Origin: Bathynomus jamesi
Taxonomy: Eukaryota; Arthropoda; Malacostraca; Isopoda; Cirolanidae
Assembly: GCA_023014485.1 (NCBI GenBank)
Contig: JAJOZX010005622.1
Coordinates: 149,001 to 213,000 of the forward strand
Reading direction: 5' to 3'
Length of the DNA stretch: 64,000 bases
Shown piece after piece: positions 44,227 to 55,230 of the stretch. Each line of letters opens with the position of its first letter. Positions within the stretch are counted from its first letter, which is position 1. Under the pieces are notes generated by a model. That model saw only the letters and a program-made list of their open reading frames with translations. It was not told the origin of the DNA and did no database searches. The position numbers and the translations under genes are program-made.

Positions 44227-47200
44227 CTACTGAGAAGAACAATTCCCCTCACACGCACATAAGGCCGCACATGGAAGTTCAGCCTTTCTGCAGGTGCAGC
44301 GCTTCATACATCCTTTTGTGCACTTGCATGAAACCAGCTCTTGACAGGCCTTTGATGCCTCGGGTAGGTTCGTCCAGTGTGGTTCGTACAGGCGGTCACC
44401 AGTCTTGGTCCATCCCCAGTTAGTGGGGCAAGGGAGATCTGGATTTGGTAGAAGTGTCTGTCCCCACATATGACCTCCCTGGTAGGTCGCCCTCTTCACA
44501 TGCTGTTCTAGAGCTGCCCTTGTTGGTGGAATCAACTGCACGTTGTTGTTCTTTGCAAACATCTTCTGTCGAGCTATATGTATGTCAGAGCTGGTGCTTG
44601 TTCGGTCGTACAAGAGGATGACGAACCTTTCGATGGTAGACATGACACATTCTGGTACAGTAATTGGTGCTGAAGACCTTCAGCAGCGCAACTGTTAATT
44701 CCGGAAACACAGCCCAGATGGTCCAGGCAGTCTTCTTACCATGCCCAGTAAAGCTGGACACGGTGTCGCACCCACTCAGAGCGTGAAACATCGGCAATGC
44801 CTGAGCCTTCTGTCGACCAAGCCCAGTTCCGAATGCCAGCCAGAGTTCATCCAGTCGAGAACAATCAGGTCCACGCTTTCTTCCTCGAATGGGTTGCCAA
44901 GATCTTCTATCACATTAACAAGGGAGATGACATCTTTGGTAAATGCGGTCTGCACACTGGCTGTCTGATCGTGGTGCCGTGTGTCAATTTGCATTCCCCT
45001 GTGCTGGTGCCCATCTTGGAACTCTTGTATTGTCGCGGCGATTTCTGATCCAGCAATCATCCAACGCCGAAGGGCACTTGGGTTGTCCGTAAGGCCAACA
45101 GCTCCACCGTCCCCTTTAATTAGGTCGTTGTTCTGCTCATGTGCTTGGTCAATTGGGATTGAGGAGAACACTTTCTGGGTCTTCTGAACTGTGAAGCTGC
45201 CAGCCGTGAATTTTGCGGCCACATCTGGGTGCTTTGTTGAAAGTTCAGCCATGTATTTCAGGTGAACTGGGATCCACCTAGCGTAGTTGGTGCGATCCAG
45301 AGCGTGGAACCAGGGGGCGAGTTCAGTCAGGGCGTCGAGATACATGGTGAATGATGCCTGCCGTAGAGAACGCACGTAGACGAGTATCAGAAGCTCTATT
45401 TCCAGCACGGTTGCCCAATACTGAAATTGAGGATATGCATGTGTTCTGTTATGGCACCAGTCTTCAAAGTTTTCTGTCTCCCCTGCCTCAGCTGGATGTA
45501 TCTGACAGCTTCTGTCGTATGCTCGTTTTTGTAAGATGCATAGTGCAGATGCGGTTATGTGTGCTCATGGCGGTTATGTGTGCTCTCTCAAGGAAGAGTG
45601 GGAGCAAAGAAGTACGAGCTTCTGTCGTATGCTCGTTTTTGTAAAATGCATAGTGCAGATGCGGTTACCTGGTGTGCTCGTCTTCTACGCGTGATGTGGG
45701 CTGCGTGCAAGGACGAATCAGCTGTCCCTGGTGATGCGATCTTGGCTTGCACTAATGCATGAACCCAACCACTTCCTTGCAGTCAGTCACCCACCATCTT
45801 CAGGGCTGCCAACTCGATGTGGAGACCAGGGGTTGGACGACGGGGTTGGTCGACGGTGATTACTGGTGTCTGCCCTGGATTAACATGTTCAATACATTTT
45901 CGCACAACGTCCAATGAATGTCGGATCATGGCGGTTGTGTGCTCTCTCAAGGAAGAGTGGGAGCAAAGAAGTGGGGCATATAACTTGAGCTCCTGATGGC
46001 TGACGGCTGGCGTGAAAGGCAGCCCAAGACGTGTTTTCCTCTACGTCAGACCTTTCAAGGGCCTGTCTGACGTGCTCTAGCCACAGGTATTCAATCTTTC
46101 TCTGTTCTGGGAAGCCTTCTCGGCACAGAGACACCACATCAGCAGGTGGGATAGTTTGATTTGTAATGGTGCTGGTGACAATTGGAATGTTAGTATAGTT
46201 GTACGGCAAGTTTATGACGATCTTTTTATCGCTTGCTTTGCCGGACCCTTCTGCGATGAAGATACTCCGATTAACACCTTCGCCAGTGAAGGATGGATGC
46301 TGGTATAGGGAGATAGCAGTACCATGGAAGAACTCCTTAGCTGTTGTTGAACTTGGATTGTAATCTATGTTGTCGACAGCAGCAGTTGTGAACACACTGC
46401 CGCGCATCTTTGGAGGGCAAACTACTTGCTCTCGTTGGAACTGCTAGCAGACGTTGTCTCCCATCTGTGCTGAGATTCGGAGAACACGGTCATATGAGAT
46501 GCCAATTCCATAGTGAAAAAGCCTGTCAACCAATTCCCTATTGCGTGTGTGAGCATGAACCATCAACCCTAGGTAGGTGGGAAAAGGTGTCTCCTGAGAG
46601 GGTATGTGCCGGACATTGACAGAGGCTGTTGTCCCAGGCGTCCGATTATGCTTGACACTATTGAACTTCACCAACTGGGCGATGGTTAGTGCTGCATGCG
46701 TCGTGTGTGTCACGTGTTCTGTAATACTGGCACCATCCAGGACCATTCTCACCAAGCAAAGCAGTAGTTGCGGTGCAGATTCTTCTTGGCATACTTCAGC
46801 GAAACCAGTGGAGGGCTTGGCTTCTTGAAACATTTGGCGGCGGACCACCTGTGCTGCACGAGCAAGGCACACCGCATCTCTGTCACTGTCTAGCTCGCAG
46901 AATTTAGCAATCGCAGAACCAACATCGTCATTAAATGCCAGAAGGACATCTCTTCCTTTCTTGTGGGCACTCATTTCTGGGAACTGTGACAGGAGTCGTT
47001 CTTTCAGTCGTGTCGTGTTAGCTCTGCCATCTACTTTGACTCCTACCTGCTCCAGCATAGCCGTGTAGCGGCGAGCAATATTAACCAGTTTGAACACCGG
47101 TGCTATCGCCCAAGACGTGTTTCTTCGATGTATAGAACCAAATCGGCGAAGACAGTAGTGGCTATTTCCATCTCGCCAGCAGTTTCTTTTGATTCGGCAG

Positions 47201-47867
47201 CCTTTGCCTTCCTTGCTCGATTGTACAAACCTACTAAACATTTGGCATGGTACTTAGCCTCCAGAGCCACAACGTCTCCCACACTGAGTCTGGCAAGCAG
47301 GTGTATGTCTTCAAGAATCTCAGCACAGGCCCGCACCCGGCTGTCTAGCTGGAAGGTTGATGCTGCGCGGTATCCTTCTGCGCCAGCTGCTTGTCTGCAT
47401 AAGAAGCACAATGCTTCTTGGACGCCCTTCTCAGAAACTACGAATTCCGACCTCATGTGCTTGTATACACCTGTTTCGTCTCCATCTTGGCAATGACCGT
47501 CTGTTTCCAGTTTCCGTTTTTCTGCTCTCTTCAGCATAGTGTTGTTGAATTTGAGCTGGCATTTCTTGTGATACTGTGCATTGTGTGCAACCATGACGGC
47601 TTCAATGACGCACCCTTCATCCAGTCTCACTATCTTCAGTGTCTGTGGAAGTTGACCAAGTTCGCTGAATTTTACTAGGTTTTCTGCCAGTGCAGTGTAT
47701 CCACTCCCAACGTCAGTTCTTTTCGACTTTGAAGAACGTGTTAGCTGCTCTGCCTTGTCCTCTTGGCAGATGATACACAGGCTCCAGTTGATCTCAGTTG
47801 AATGCACGGACACTGATGACCACAGACGCTCTGGATCATCGACGTTGAAGCTTTGACTAGACGACAT
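44227..47867 (-). pseudogene. Large CXC-domain gene of an unclassified recurrent family, broken
   Basis: Read on the minus strand from 47867: MSSSQSFNVDDPERLWSS, a double Cys module (WSLCIICQ, YHKKCQLKFN; ALCFLCRQ, YHAKCLVGLYNR), DLVLYIEE, then after a frame change PTYLGLMVHAHTRNRELVDR, ISYDRVLRIS, DNIDYNPSSTTAKEFFHGT, TPVITVDQ, LEIELLILVYVRSLRQASF, IPIDQAHEQNNDLIKGDGGA, ALSGCDTVSSFTGHGKKTAW. It ends in a CXC domain (CKCTKGCMKRCTCRKAELPC). At least four frame changes. The stretch expected between TVDQ and LHIELAALK is deleted. Two short insertions at 45507-45667 duplicate neighbouring sequence. I recognise the family from cnidarian and crustacean genomes but no function is established; multi-copy behaviour suggests a selfish element. 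Confidence 0.75.
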
Positions 47868-48371
47868 GATGTTCCTTACAGGCGGCCCTGCAAAGAGAAA
47901 AGAACGATATTACATTAATATTTCAGCTGTAGCAATTCAACTAGATATCACCCACAAAGAGATGTGAACACAGAACACACACTCAGCGACTAAATTCCGT
48001 CAGCCCCAGTGGCATATTAGTCGAATGGTACCCCCATCCCTCCTCATTGTTTTCCCACAACACAATTTCATCACACGCCAGGCGACATCGGAAATGCAGC
48101 CCCGATGACGTAGCAAAACGTAATGGTACCCTCATCCCCTCCTTATCGCCCCCACAGCAGTGACTATCACATTCAGAGCGACAAGCACAAATCAGTCGCT
48201 ATCTGATTAAACGTAATGATTTCCCATCCCTCCTGACCCCAAGCACAGTGTGATTTAAACATGCCGCAACAAAATGAAATTAGTCCTCCTTTATACCAAC
48301 AGTGTTTATTAAATAACGTTACTAACAATCGCAAAGGTTGGTGATACATATTTATAATTGATCAGTAAAAG
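47868..48371. other. Non-coding leader of the CXC-domain gene
   Basis: Three imperfect repeats of a unit with AATGGTACCC and CATCCCTCCT (about 48025, 48121, 48215), each followed by a CACA-rich segment. The sequence is C-rich on the plus strand. No frame looks coding. Confidence 0.5.
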
Positions 48372-48379
48372 ATGTGGAT

Positions 48380-50631
48380 TAGGGTGGATCGATTTTACAT
48401 TTTTTTCGATTTCCATATTCTAATAGAGACAAACACTTGCGCATGCATGAGAAAATAGCCTCTGCAAAATCTTAGCTTAATAGGTAATCATCTTCTGCCC
48501 CCGGCAGAGCGATGAAAATCATATTTTAGTAGTCAAAAACGTATTTTTCTTATAATTTTTAAAATATTTCAATATGCATCAAAATTATTCCTAATAACTA
48601 TAAAGTCGATGAAAAAGACCTCATATGATCGTTTTTCCAAGCGCGTTGTCCTACGTTAATATCTTTTGCCCCCGGCAACAACGTCAAATGTTGAAAAAAT
48701 AGGTAATTTATATACATATTTTCAGATCGGCTCTTTGTCTTAAATAATGCATTTATATATTTCCCATAGCATTTATATCGTTGCTTAGGCATGAAATAAC
48801 ACACACGCAAAATTTTATGACTCTAGGCTAGGGTTTAAAGGTCATCTCTGGTGAGTGCTGCCAGCAGCAGCAGCAGACTAACAATATTAGCACGGACGAC
48901 ATTGTGGCTATCGGCTGTGATGGTACCGCAGTGAACACGGGTCGAAAGGGTGGAGCCATTCGTATGATTGAAATGAAACTACAAAGGCCAGTTCAGTGGA
49001 TCATATGCCTATTACACGGTAATGAATTATCACTGCGACACCTCATTCAAGACTTGGACGGCAAAACAACTGGGCCAATGGGCTTTACTGGACCAGTTGG
49101 AAAACAACTGAACGACTGCGAAAAACTTCCAATTACAGAACTCGATGCCATTCCATCTCCCGACATTGACATAGATGATGCCGAGTTGAGCACTGACCAA
49201 AAATATTTGTTAGGCATCTACAGAGCAGTGTCGATCGGTAGCTGCTCTTCAGCTCTCGCGGCTCGAAATCCAGGTAAGATGGCGCATTCCAGGTGGCTGA
49301 CAACAGCAAATAGATTTCTGCGCCTCTATGTTTCAACCAGTGAACCCTCCAGCACCTTCAACAAAATTGTGCGATTCATTATGACAGTTTACGCACCAAT
49401 TTGGTTTAAGATAAAGTAAAACTCCAGTTTCACTGAGGGCGCAAAACATTTTTTCGAAATGATGCGTCTCTCTCAGACCATGCCTCAAAGATCTAAGACA
49501 ATCGCCAACAAAGTCCTCCGTAGAAATTCTTTCTTTGCTCACCCAGAAAATATTTTGATCTCCATGCTACATGCCGATGAGCAACACATAAGAGAATTGG
49601 GATGGAGAAGAATATTAAAAGCACGATCAAAACAATCACCAGCGGGGGAAATTCGAGCCTTCGCCATGCCTGAGCTGCTCTACGATAGTCAAAACTATTA
49701 CGAAATGATCAACTGGCAAACGGCTGAGGTGACCGAACCCCCCGTTACAAAAACAATACCTGATACCCGAATAAAAGAGTTTGTTGAGACGGGAGACCAG
49801 CCTGATGGACTGATCCCACTATTCCCTTGTCATACTCAAGCGGTCGAGAGACTCATCAAATTAGTAACCGAAGCCTCTGCCAGTGTAAGTGGAATAGAAG
49901 AGAGGGACGGATTCATCCGCTCCCGTCTTCACTCCCGAACAAAAATTCAACGATTTGATTCTAAGAAAGATTACCGTATGTAAATCGACATGCAGCCAAA
50001 GGAAGGGTGGTTGGGGCTGGATAGGGTGGAACTCGACGTACAGCCACCTCCTCGTGGTGAGTTCTGGGTTGCTAATTTTATAAAATTAGCAAGCGAGGAG
50101 CTGTACTTAGTACTTATCGTACTTATAACATCGCATTAACGTAATTATAATCCACATTTAGACTTTTCTGGGACAGAAGATATTACTCTAGAGTCATAAA
50201 ATTTTGCGTGTGTGTTATTTCATGCCTAAGCAACGATATAAATGCTATGGGAAATATATAAATGCATTATTTAAGACAAAGAGCCGATCTGAAAATATGT
50301 ATATAAATTACCTATTTTTCAACATTTGACGTTGTTGCTGGGGCAAAGATATTAACGAGGACAACGCGCTTGGAAAAACGATCATATGAAGTCTTTTCCA
50401 TCGACTTTATAGTTATTAGGAATAATTTTGATGCATATTGAAATATTTTAAAAATTATAAGAAAAATACGTTTTTGACTACTAAAATATGATTTTCATCG
50501 CTCTGCCGGGGGCAGAAGATGATTACCTATTAAGCTAAGATTTTGCAGAGGCTATTTTCTCATGCATGCGCAAGTTTTTGTCTCTATTAGAATATGGATA
50601 TCGAAAAAAAATGTAAAATCGATCCACCCTA
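48380..50631 (+). mobile_element. hAT-like element of the TAGGGTG group (element 2), perfect TSD and 450-bp TIRs
   Basis: Terminus TAGGGTGGATCGATTTTACA at 48380 and its complement ending at 50631. The flanking 8-mer ATGTGGAT is exactly repeated at 48372-48379 and 50632-50639. Inverted repeats run about 450 bases (48380-48828, 50192-50631) with few mismatches, containing CATGCATGAGAAAATAGCC. Total 2252 bases. An 8-bp duplication and T-A first bases are hAT traits; such long TIRs are unusual for hATs. Confidence 0.9.
48904..49983 (+). pseudogene. hAT-like transposase core fragment of element 2
   Basis: Starts at the second-aspartate motif IGCDGTAVNTGRKGG (D codon at 48919), with the first-aspartate region and N-terminus missing. 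Then QRPVQWIICLLHGNELSLRH (C..LH replaces the hAT C-x-x-H), AHSRWLTTANRFLRLY, VYAPIWFKIK, in-frame TAA at 49417-49419, FTEGAKHFFEMM, FAHPENILISML, HIRELGWRRILKAR, NWQTAEVTEPPV, LFPCHTQAVERLIKLVTEAS (E codon at 49846) and the end FDSKKDYRM. Asp-to-Glu distance is 309 residues, near the 331 of element 3. Deleted and interrupted, so it needs a transposase in trans. Confidence 0.8.
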
Positions 50632-50664
50632 ATGTGGATACCCTTCATTGTCTAAAAATAACAC

Positions 50665-50667
<3 letters not shown>

Positions 50668-50754
<87 letters not shown>
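50668..50754. repeat. (TA)n(GA)n compound microsatellite
   Basis: About 38 bases of TA followed by 48 of GA, abutting the right arm of the inverted pair. Confidence 0.95.
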
Positions 50755-50756
<2 letters not shown>

Positions 50757-51042
50757 TCAGCTAAATTCACTTATAATAATAAAAAATAAAGCACTAAATT
50801 TAGCACTGTCAGAAAAAAAAAATACTGACTGTAAGCTTCAATTTGAGACCAAAGTTGATACTCTAAGAGCATTTTGATATTTTTAAATTTTTCGGCCGCC
50901 ATCTTGGCCGCCATCTTCAAAATAATAAAATTTCGTGATGCCTCCATATCCAAATCTTTTTACAATCTATTTATCTATCTCTACGCCAATTTTCATGCTT
51001 GCATCAAAAAACGAACAATTCGATTGCTATGCCGCCCCACTA
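50757..51042 (-). repeat. Right arm of the long inverted pair (element R)
   Basis: Reverse complement of 34987-35432 with one fewer internal unit, ending GCTATGCCGCCCCACTA at 51042. Left and right arms lie 15.3 kb apart. Flanking 8-mers TATAATAT and TATAGCGG agree at only four positions, so a target duplication is not established. Confidence 0.85.
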
Positions 51043-51058
51043 TATAGCGGAACTGCTA

Positions 51059-51130
51059 CGAAGTTACGAGGCTTCCAACCCACTACCTCTTGAGTACGAG
51101 GTGAGGTCGCTAACCACTGGATTACGACAT
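51059..51130 (-). tRNA. tRNA-like (SINE-type) sequence, minus strand
   Basis: On the minus strand TAATCCAGTGG (A box, one mismatch) and GGTTGGAAGCC (B box, one mismatch) are spaced as in tRNA-derived SINEs, and the intervening GTGGTTAGCGACCTCAC and CTCAAGAGGTAGTGGG resemble the copy at 51265. No acceptor stem forms. Probably a SINE head. Confidence 0.35.
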
Positions 51131-51264
51131 GATAAAAGTTAATAAAACCTTGAGGATATTTCATTAACTGAGAAAACGCATAACGCTTTCGCGCCCAAAG
51201 GTGTTTTACGTATTAACCCTTTGCATTCGAGCTGATGACCACCACTTTATTCAGATTTTCTTTC

Positions 51265-51337
51265 GTACTCGTAGTCTAATGGTTAACGCCCTCACTTTCA
51301 ATTCAAGAGGTGGTGGGTTCGTTTCTTGGTGGGGTAC
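51265..51337 (+). tRNA. tRNA-like (SINE-type) sequence, plus strand
   Basis: A box TAGTCTAATGG (51272-51282) fits the consensus fully. B box GGTTCGTTTCT (51316-51326) has two mismatches. The ends GTACTC and GGGTAC can pair as an acceptor. The anticodon arm (CCTCAC..CAAGAGG) has an oversized loop, so not a functional tRNA. Oriented opposite to the neighbour at 51059. Confidence 0.4.
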
Positions 51338-51379
51338 TTTTGCATTACGCAAAATCATGATTGTGCATGTTTGATATTC

Positions 51380-51381
<2 letters not shown>

Positions 51382-51446
<65 letters not shown>
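51382..51446. repeat. (CT)n(AT)n compound microsatellite
   Basis: CT run followed by AT run. A second (AT)n lies at 51550-51606. Confidence 0.95.
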
Positions 51447-51448
<2 letters not shown>

Positions 51449-51546
51449 TAGTAATAATAATAATAATAATAAAAACTAGAAAAAACAGAAAACAATAAAA
51501 ATACAAGCAATGAGAAAAAGCAAAATCGATGTTAGGTTGAGCTACA

Positions 51547-51609
<63 letters not shown>

Positions 51610-51844
51610 TATGAGGTTTTCTACCTCTTAAACACCTTCACAATTTGCCTGTTGCTTACAGATGTAAGTCTCTCTGTATGAAAACTATCCAGGAAAATTG
51701 TCCTAATGTTGGCGCTCACTCCGGGTTATGTTTAATCAGTGGGACTCGCCAATCGACATAACGAAGACGCGAATTAAATGAAGATTCCGAATGCGTATGA
51801 CAATTAATTATTTTTGTATTGCCTAAAAATGTCGACTCCACAAT

Positions 51845-51948
51845 ATAGTCATGTCGGAACACCGTTTCCCATAAATCAGCGAAGTTAAGCGATATGAATG
51901 TGATAATAATTGGATGGGTGACCGTCCTTTGCATCCAGAGATGTGTGG
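51845..51948 (+). rRNA. 5S rRNA-like sequence (pseudogene or 5S-derived SINE)
   Basis: Contains the 5S internal control words in order: AGCGAAGTTAAGC (51879-51891) and, 20 bases on, TTGGATGGGTGACCG (51910-51924), preceded by GGAACACCG. The 5' third of 5S (GCCAACG..CAT) and the terminal helix are not recognisable, and the downstream sequence is unrelated to a 5S spacer. It is best read as a 5S-derived SINE head or pseudogene. Confidence 0.55.
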
Positions 51949-52084
51949 ATCCGTGGTTTGGTTCTCACGTAAAACTTGTAGGCCCTCTGTCAACATGACC
52001 TTCACTGTTGCAAAGGAGGTTAAACAACCCCAAAAATACACTAAGCAAAGGAGTTCTGATTCTAAAAGGGCACTGTTCAAATTC

Positions 52085-54880
52085 GGAGAACCTTTAACTG
52101 TGTTTGACCATGTGCCACTATATTGAATTTCTAAAGCATCTTACAAAGCACAGTTACTGCAGTGAAAACATCTACAGTATATGCTTTACAAAGGTTGTAC
52201 TGTGAAGTGTGTGTTTATGCTTTTTACCAAAACTCCAAACTCCAATTCTCAATTACAGTTCCTCACCATTTTTCCGAATCGTCTCTACCTTAACAATGTG
52301 GAGATGAAAAAGGTTTGCTAAAGTTGTTGACATTTTCGTTGAAGGCAAAAGATTTGGTTGCATCATTTTAGTAATTGGCCCAATGAGCCATATATTGCTA
52401 CGCTTTGAGATAAATTACAGATTCTGGCTTTCGTGCACAAGAAACAACTACGAAATGAGACAAAAATATTAACACTTTATCTCTCATCATGAACGACTAT
52501 TTGGTGAATGATTGCCCTTATCAGTTCAAGCCTAAATTTTATAGAAGTTTTATTTGACTTTACTGATCAAGCCAATAGGTTTTTAGATTACCTCAGTAGT
52601 AAAGTGTGAGAAGTGAAATAAACAACTTCCTTTCACTTTTAGATATCTTAATTATGAAACGTCGGAACAACTTTCAAATCTAGCAAGAAAACTGTCGTAG
52701 AATCTCTCTAATTTTCTTAGTTCTTCACTTAAGTTGTTTAAAATTTATAGCATCCCTACATCATTATCTTATTGCAATAATTTGAAGAGGCAATTGAAAT
52801 ACCTGACAGATATTTTTGTAACAATATATTTCCAAAACCTTTAATTCAGAACTGCATAAAATAATTCTTAGATAATGTTTATAGACCAGGTTCAGCAATA
52901 CCAACCTTGCCGAAAGACGTAAAATATTTTAACATATCATTCATTGGGTATACCTCTTACAAATTAGAAACAAAACTGAAGTCATTACTATTAAATCATT
53001 ATTACCAAATGAATTTTAAATTGATTTTTATTAACAAGAAATCTACTGAATCCTCATTTAAACACAAAGAATATCGAATTCGGGACTCGTGTTCGGGTGT
53101 GATTTACAAATATACGTGTCCTGCATGCACTCTTACTTTTGTTGGCTGCACCGACTGTCAATTTAAAATACACACGAACATAAAGAAATGAGTTATCTTA
53201 CTCTCAGACTACTTTCACGCCGTTCCCATTCGAGCATTCGCGGTCATGTCGATGTTTTCTCCAATCTTGGTAAGTGAATAGCAATTCATATTTGAAGATG
53301 TTATAAGTCTTATACATACACAAAATCAAACCAACTCTTGATGACTATCAGTCCTTTTCATATCTCCTAACTGAAATTAAAAACTTCGCGTTTAGAAAAT
53401 ATAATTTGATCATTTGTAATTGGTTTAATTGTTTTTAACATTACTGTATACATTATTTATTCTTTGTATTTATAATGCTCTTAATTCCAAAGGTTGTAGC
53501 AATTTCTCTTTACATTTTACTTGGATGTAAGTAAATTATCCACTTTGGGATTTATTTTTGTATTTAATGAAGTTACTTCCGGCTTTTAACCTTTAAATTT
53601 TACATTTTATCTTACATTTGTATTTTATCTTATAAAAATTACGAATTATATTCGCAGAACCACGACATTAATTTTAATGTCTCAAAATGAAAGGTGAACC
53701 TAAAGGGCAAGTACACGAATTTAAATATTTCGGTCAAATTACCACCATCAACTGCTTCAGTGACGATTTAGACATAAAAATCCCCACTGTTAAATAATAA
53801 GAAACTACAGATTTTAGACTTTAGAAACTCCTTTTTTTTTGTGCTTTTGTACTTTTTTTATGTGCAACAACATTGGTCTAATTATTAAAAGAGATCCTGG
53901 TAAAAATGCTTATTTATTTCATAACAGTTCTTTTGGTTAAAAAAAAAACAAAAACAAAAAAGAAAGAAAATTAACACTTTGGCGAAAAAGTTAAAGTTTG
54001 GCGCAAACACTATTGCACCATTTTTGTATCTCTACCAAGTTCCGTAACTCAAACTTTATTTTCGGAGTGTTTTCTTAATGTGGCCGATATTATTTTAATG
54101 AAATCAATTTAAAATCACCAACTTCAATCTTTTTATGCGAAAACTAAATTCAAACTTCACGAAAAGAGTAGACAAAATTGTATTTTGATTTTCGAAATGG
54201 CATTTGGTTGGCCTATCCTTCAAAGTAAATCCTTTGAGCTAATCAGCGTATGGGATTTATTCCCGTCGGTCCTTATAAAATTCGTCGTCATCCGGACTGT
54301 GGTCCTCCTATTGGTAACCTCTGCCCTAGACCTAAAGGATATCAAATACAGTATTTTGAACTCTCTTCCGTACTTTGAATAGTTAGCAGCTATCAAGACA
54401 GGAAAATATGCCATATTGAAAATCCGGAACGTATCATGATACATTTTTGTAAAATACTTATTGACACCTAATTAATGTCATAAGAATGAAACTAATAAAT
54501 TACTCGTAATTATCATCAACTCGAGTTAATATAGTCTTAGGATATGACCAAATAAGGTATTCTGCATTATTTGATCCCTTTCAAGTTGATATTTTATTAG
54601 GTATTGAATTAAATCACATTTTAATATAATTTTACAGGTCTTTGTAATCCATATTAAAAATTAATTATAACAAATTACTGTTAATATTTAAAGTTAATGA
54701 GACTACGATATGATAAAAGAAGGTATTTTTAGCAACATTTGATCACTTTTAGGCTGATATTTTAAATAAAATTACTTTCGAACAACATTAATAAAAAACA
54801 TGGTTACTGGTCAGTGTTTAAAAGCGTGTTGTTTTCTCAAAAGCAGAACTACCCCAAACATGTAGCATCATATACATATA
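52085..54880 (+). mobile_element. Penelope-like element remnant, copy PLE-C
   Basis: Inverted match of 110-2925. The coding fragment at 52907-53191 reads LPKDVKYFNISFIGYTSYKL, FKLIFINKKS, SCSGVIYKYTCPACTL, then a stop after HTNIKK. Both large copies share the stop, so it was present in the master copy or arose before duplication. The 3' tail ends near 54880 at a short AT tract, 350 bases from FReD-C. Confidence 0.72.
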
Positions 54881-55230
54881 TATAACTCGCAAAATATAAC
54901 AAAAATTTACAAGTTCAAATATGAATAAAAAATTATTAAATTTTACAATTTAGTTTCTTGTCTCTTACATTTTTACATCAAAATATTTTAGCCACATTCC
55001 ATTATGGAGTGAATGCAGAGCGAATTTCTTTCACTAAAGTCAACCATGACACTTTTATATTTTTAAAGAATAACATTAAGAAATGACATATTATCGCACC
55101 TATCACTGTATTACTACTAGTACTTCTATTATTCTTTATACTATTAACTACTTCAAACATACAATTGACTTCTCTAAAGATATTTCAGAAGGGCTCTTCA
55201 TATTTCAAGATTTTGTAAATAATTTTTAAC

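Noticed and set aside
45351..46828. Plus-strand open frames within the CXC-family region
   Set aside because: The minus strand carries the ordered family motifs; the plus frames are shadows.
49417..49419. Stop-codon recoding at a site shared by elements 2 and 4
   Set aside because: Element 2 has TAA after WFKIK, but in element 4 the equivalent place is a frameshift rather than an in-frame stop, so coincidence is the simpler reading.
34987..51042. Maverick/Polinton interpretation of the 16-kb inverted-repeat interval
   Set aside because: No protein-primed DNA polymerase, retroviral-type integrase, ATPase, protease or capsid motif is visible; contents are hAT-like, Penelope and CXC-family genes.
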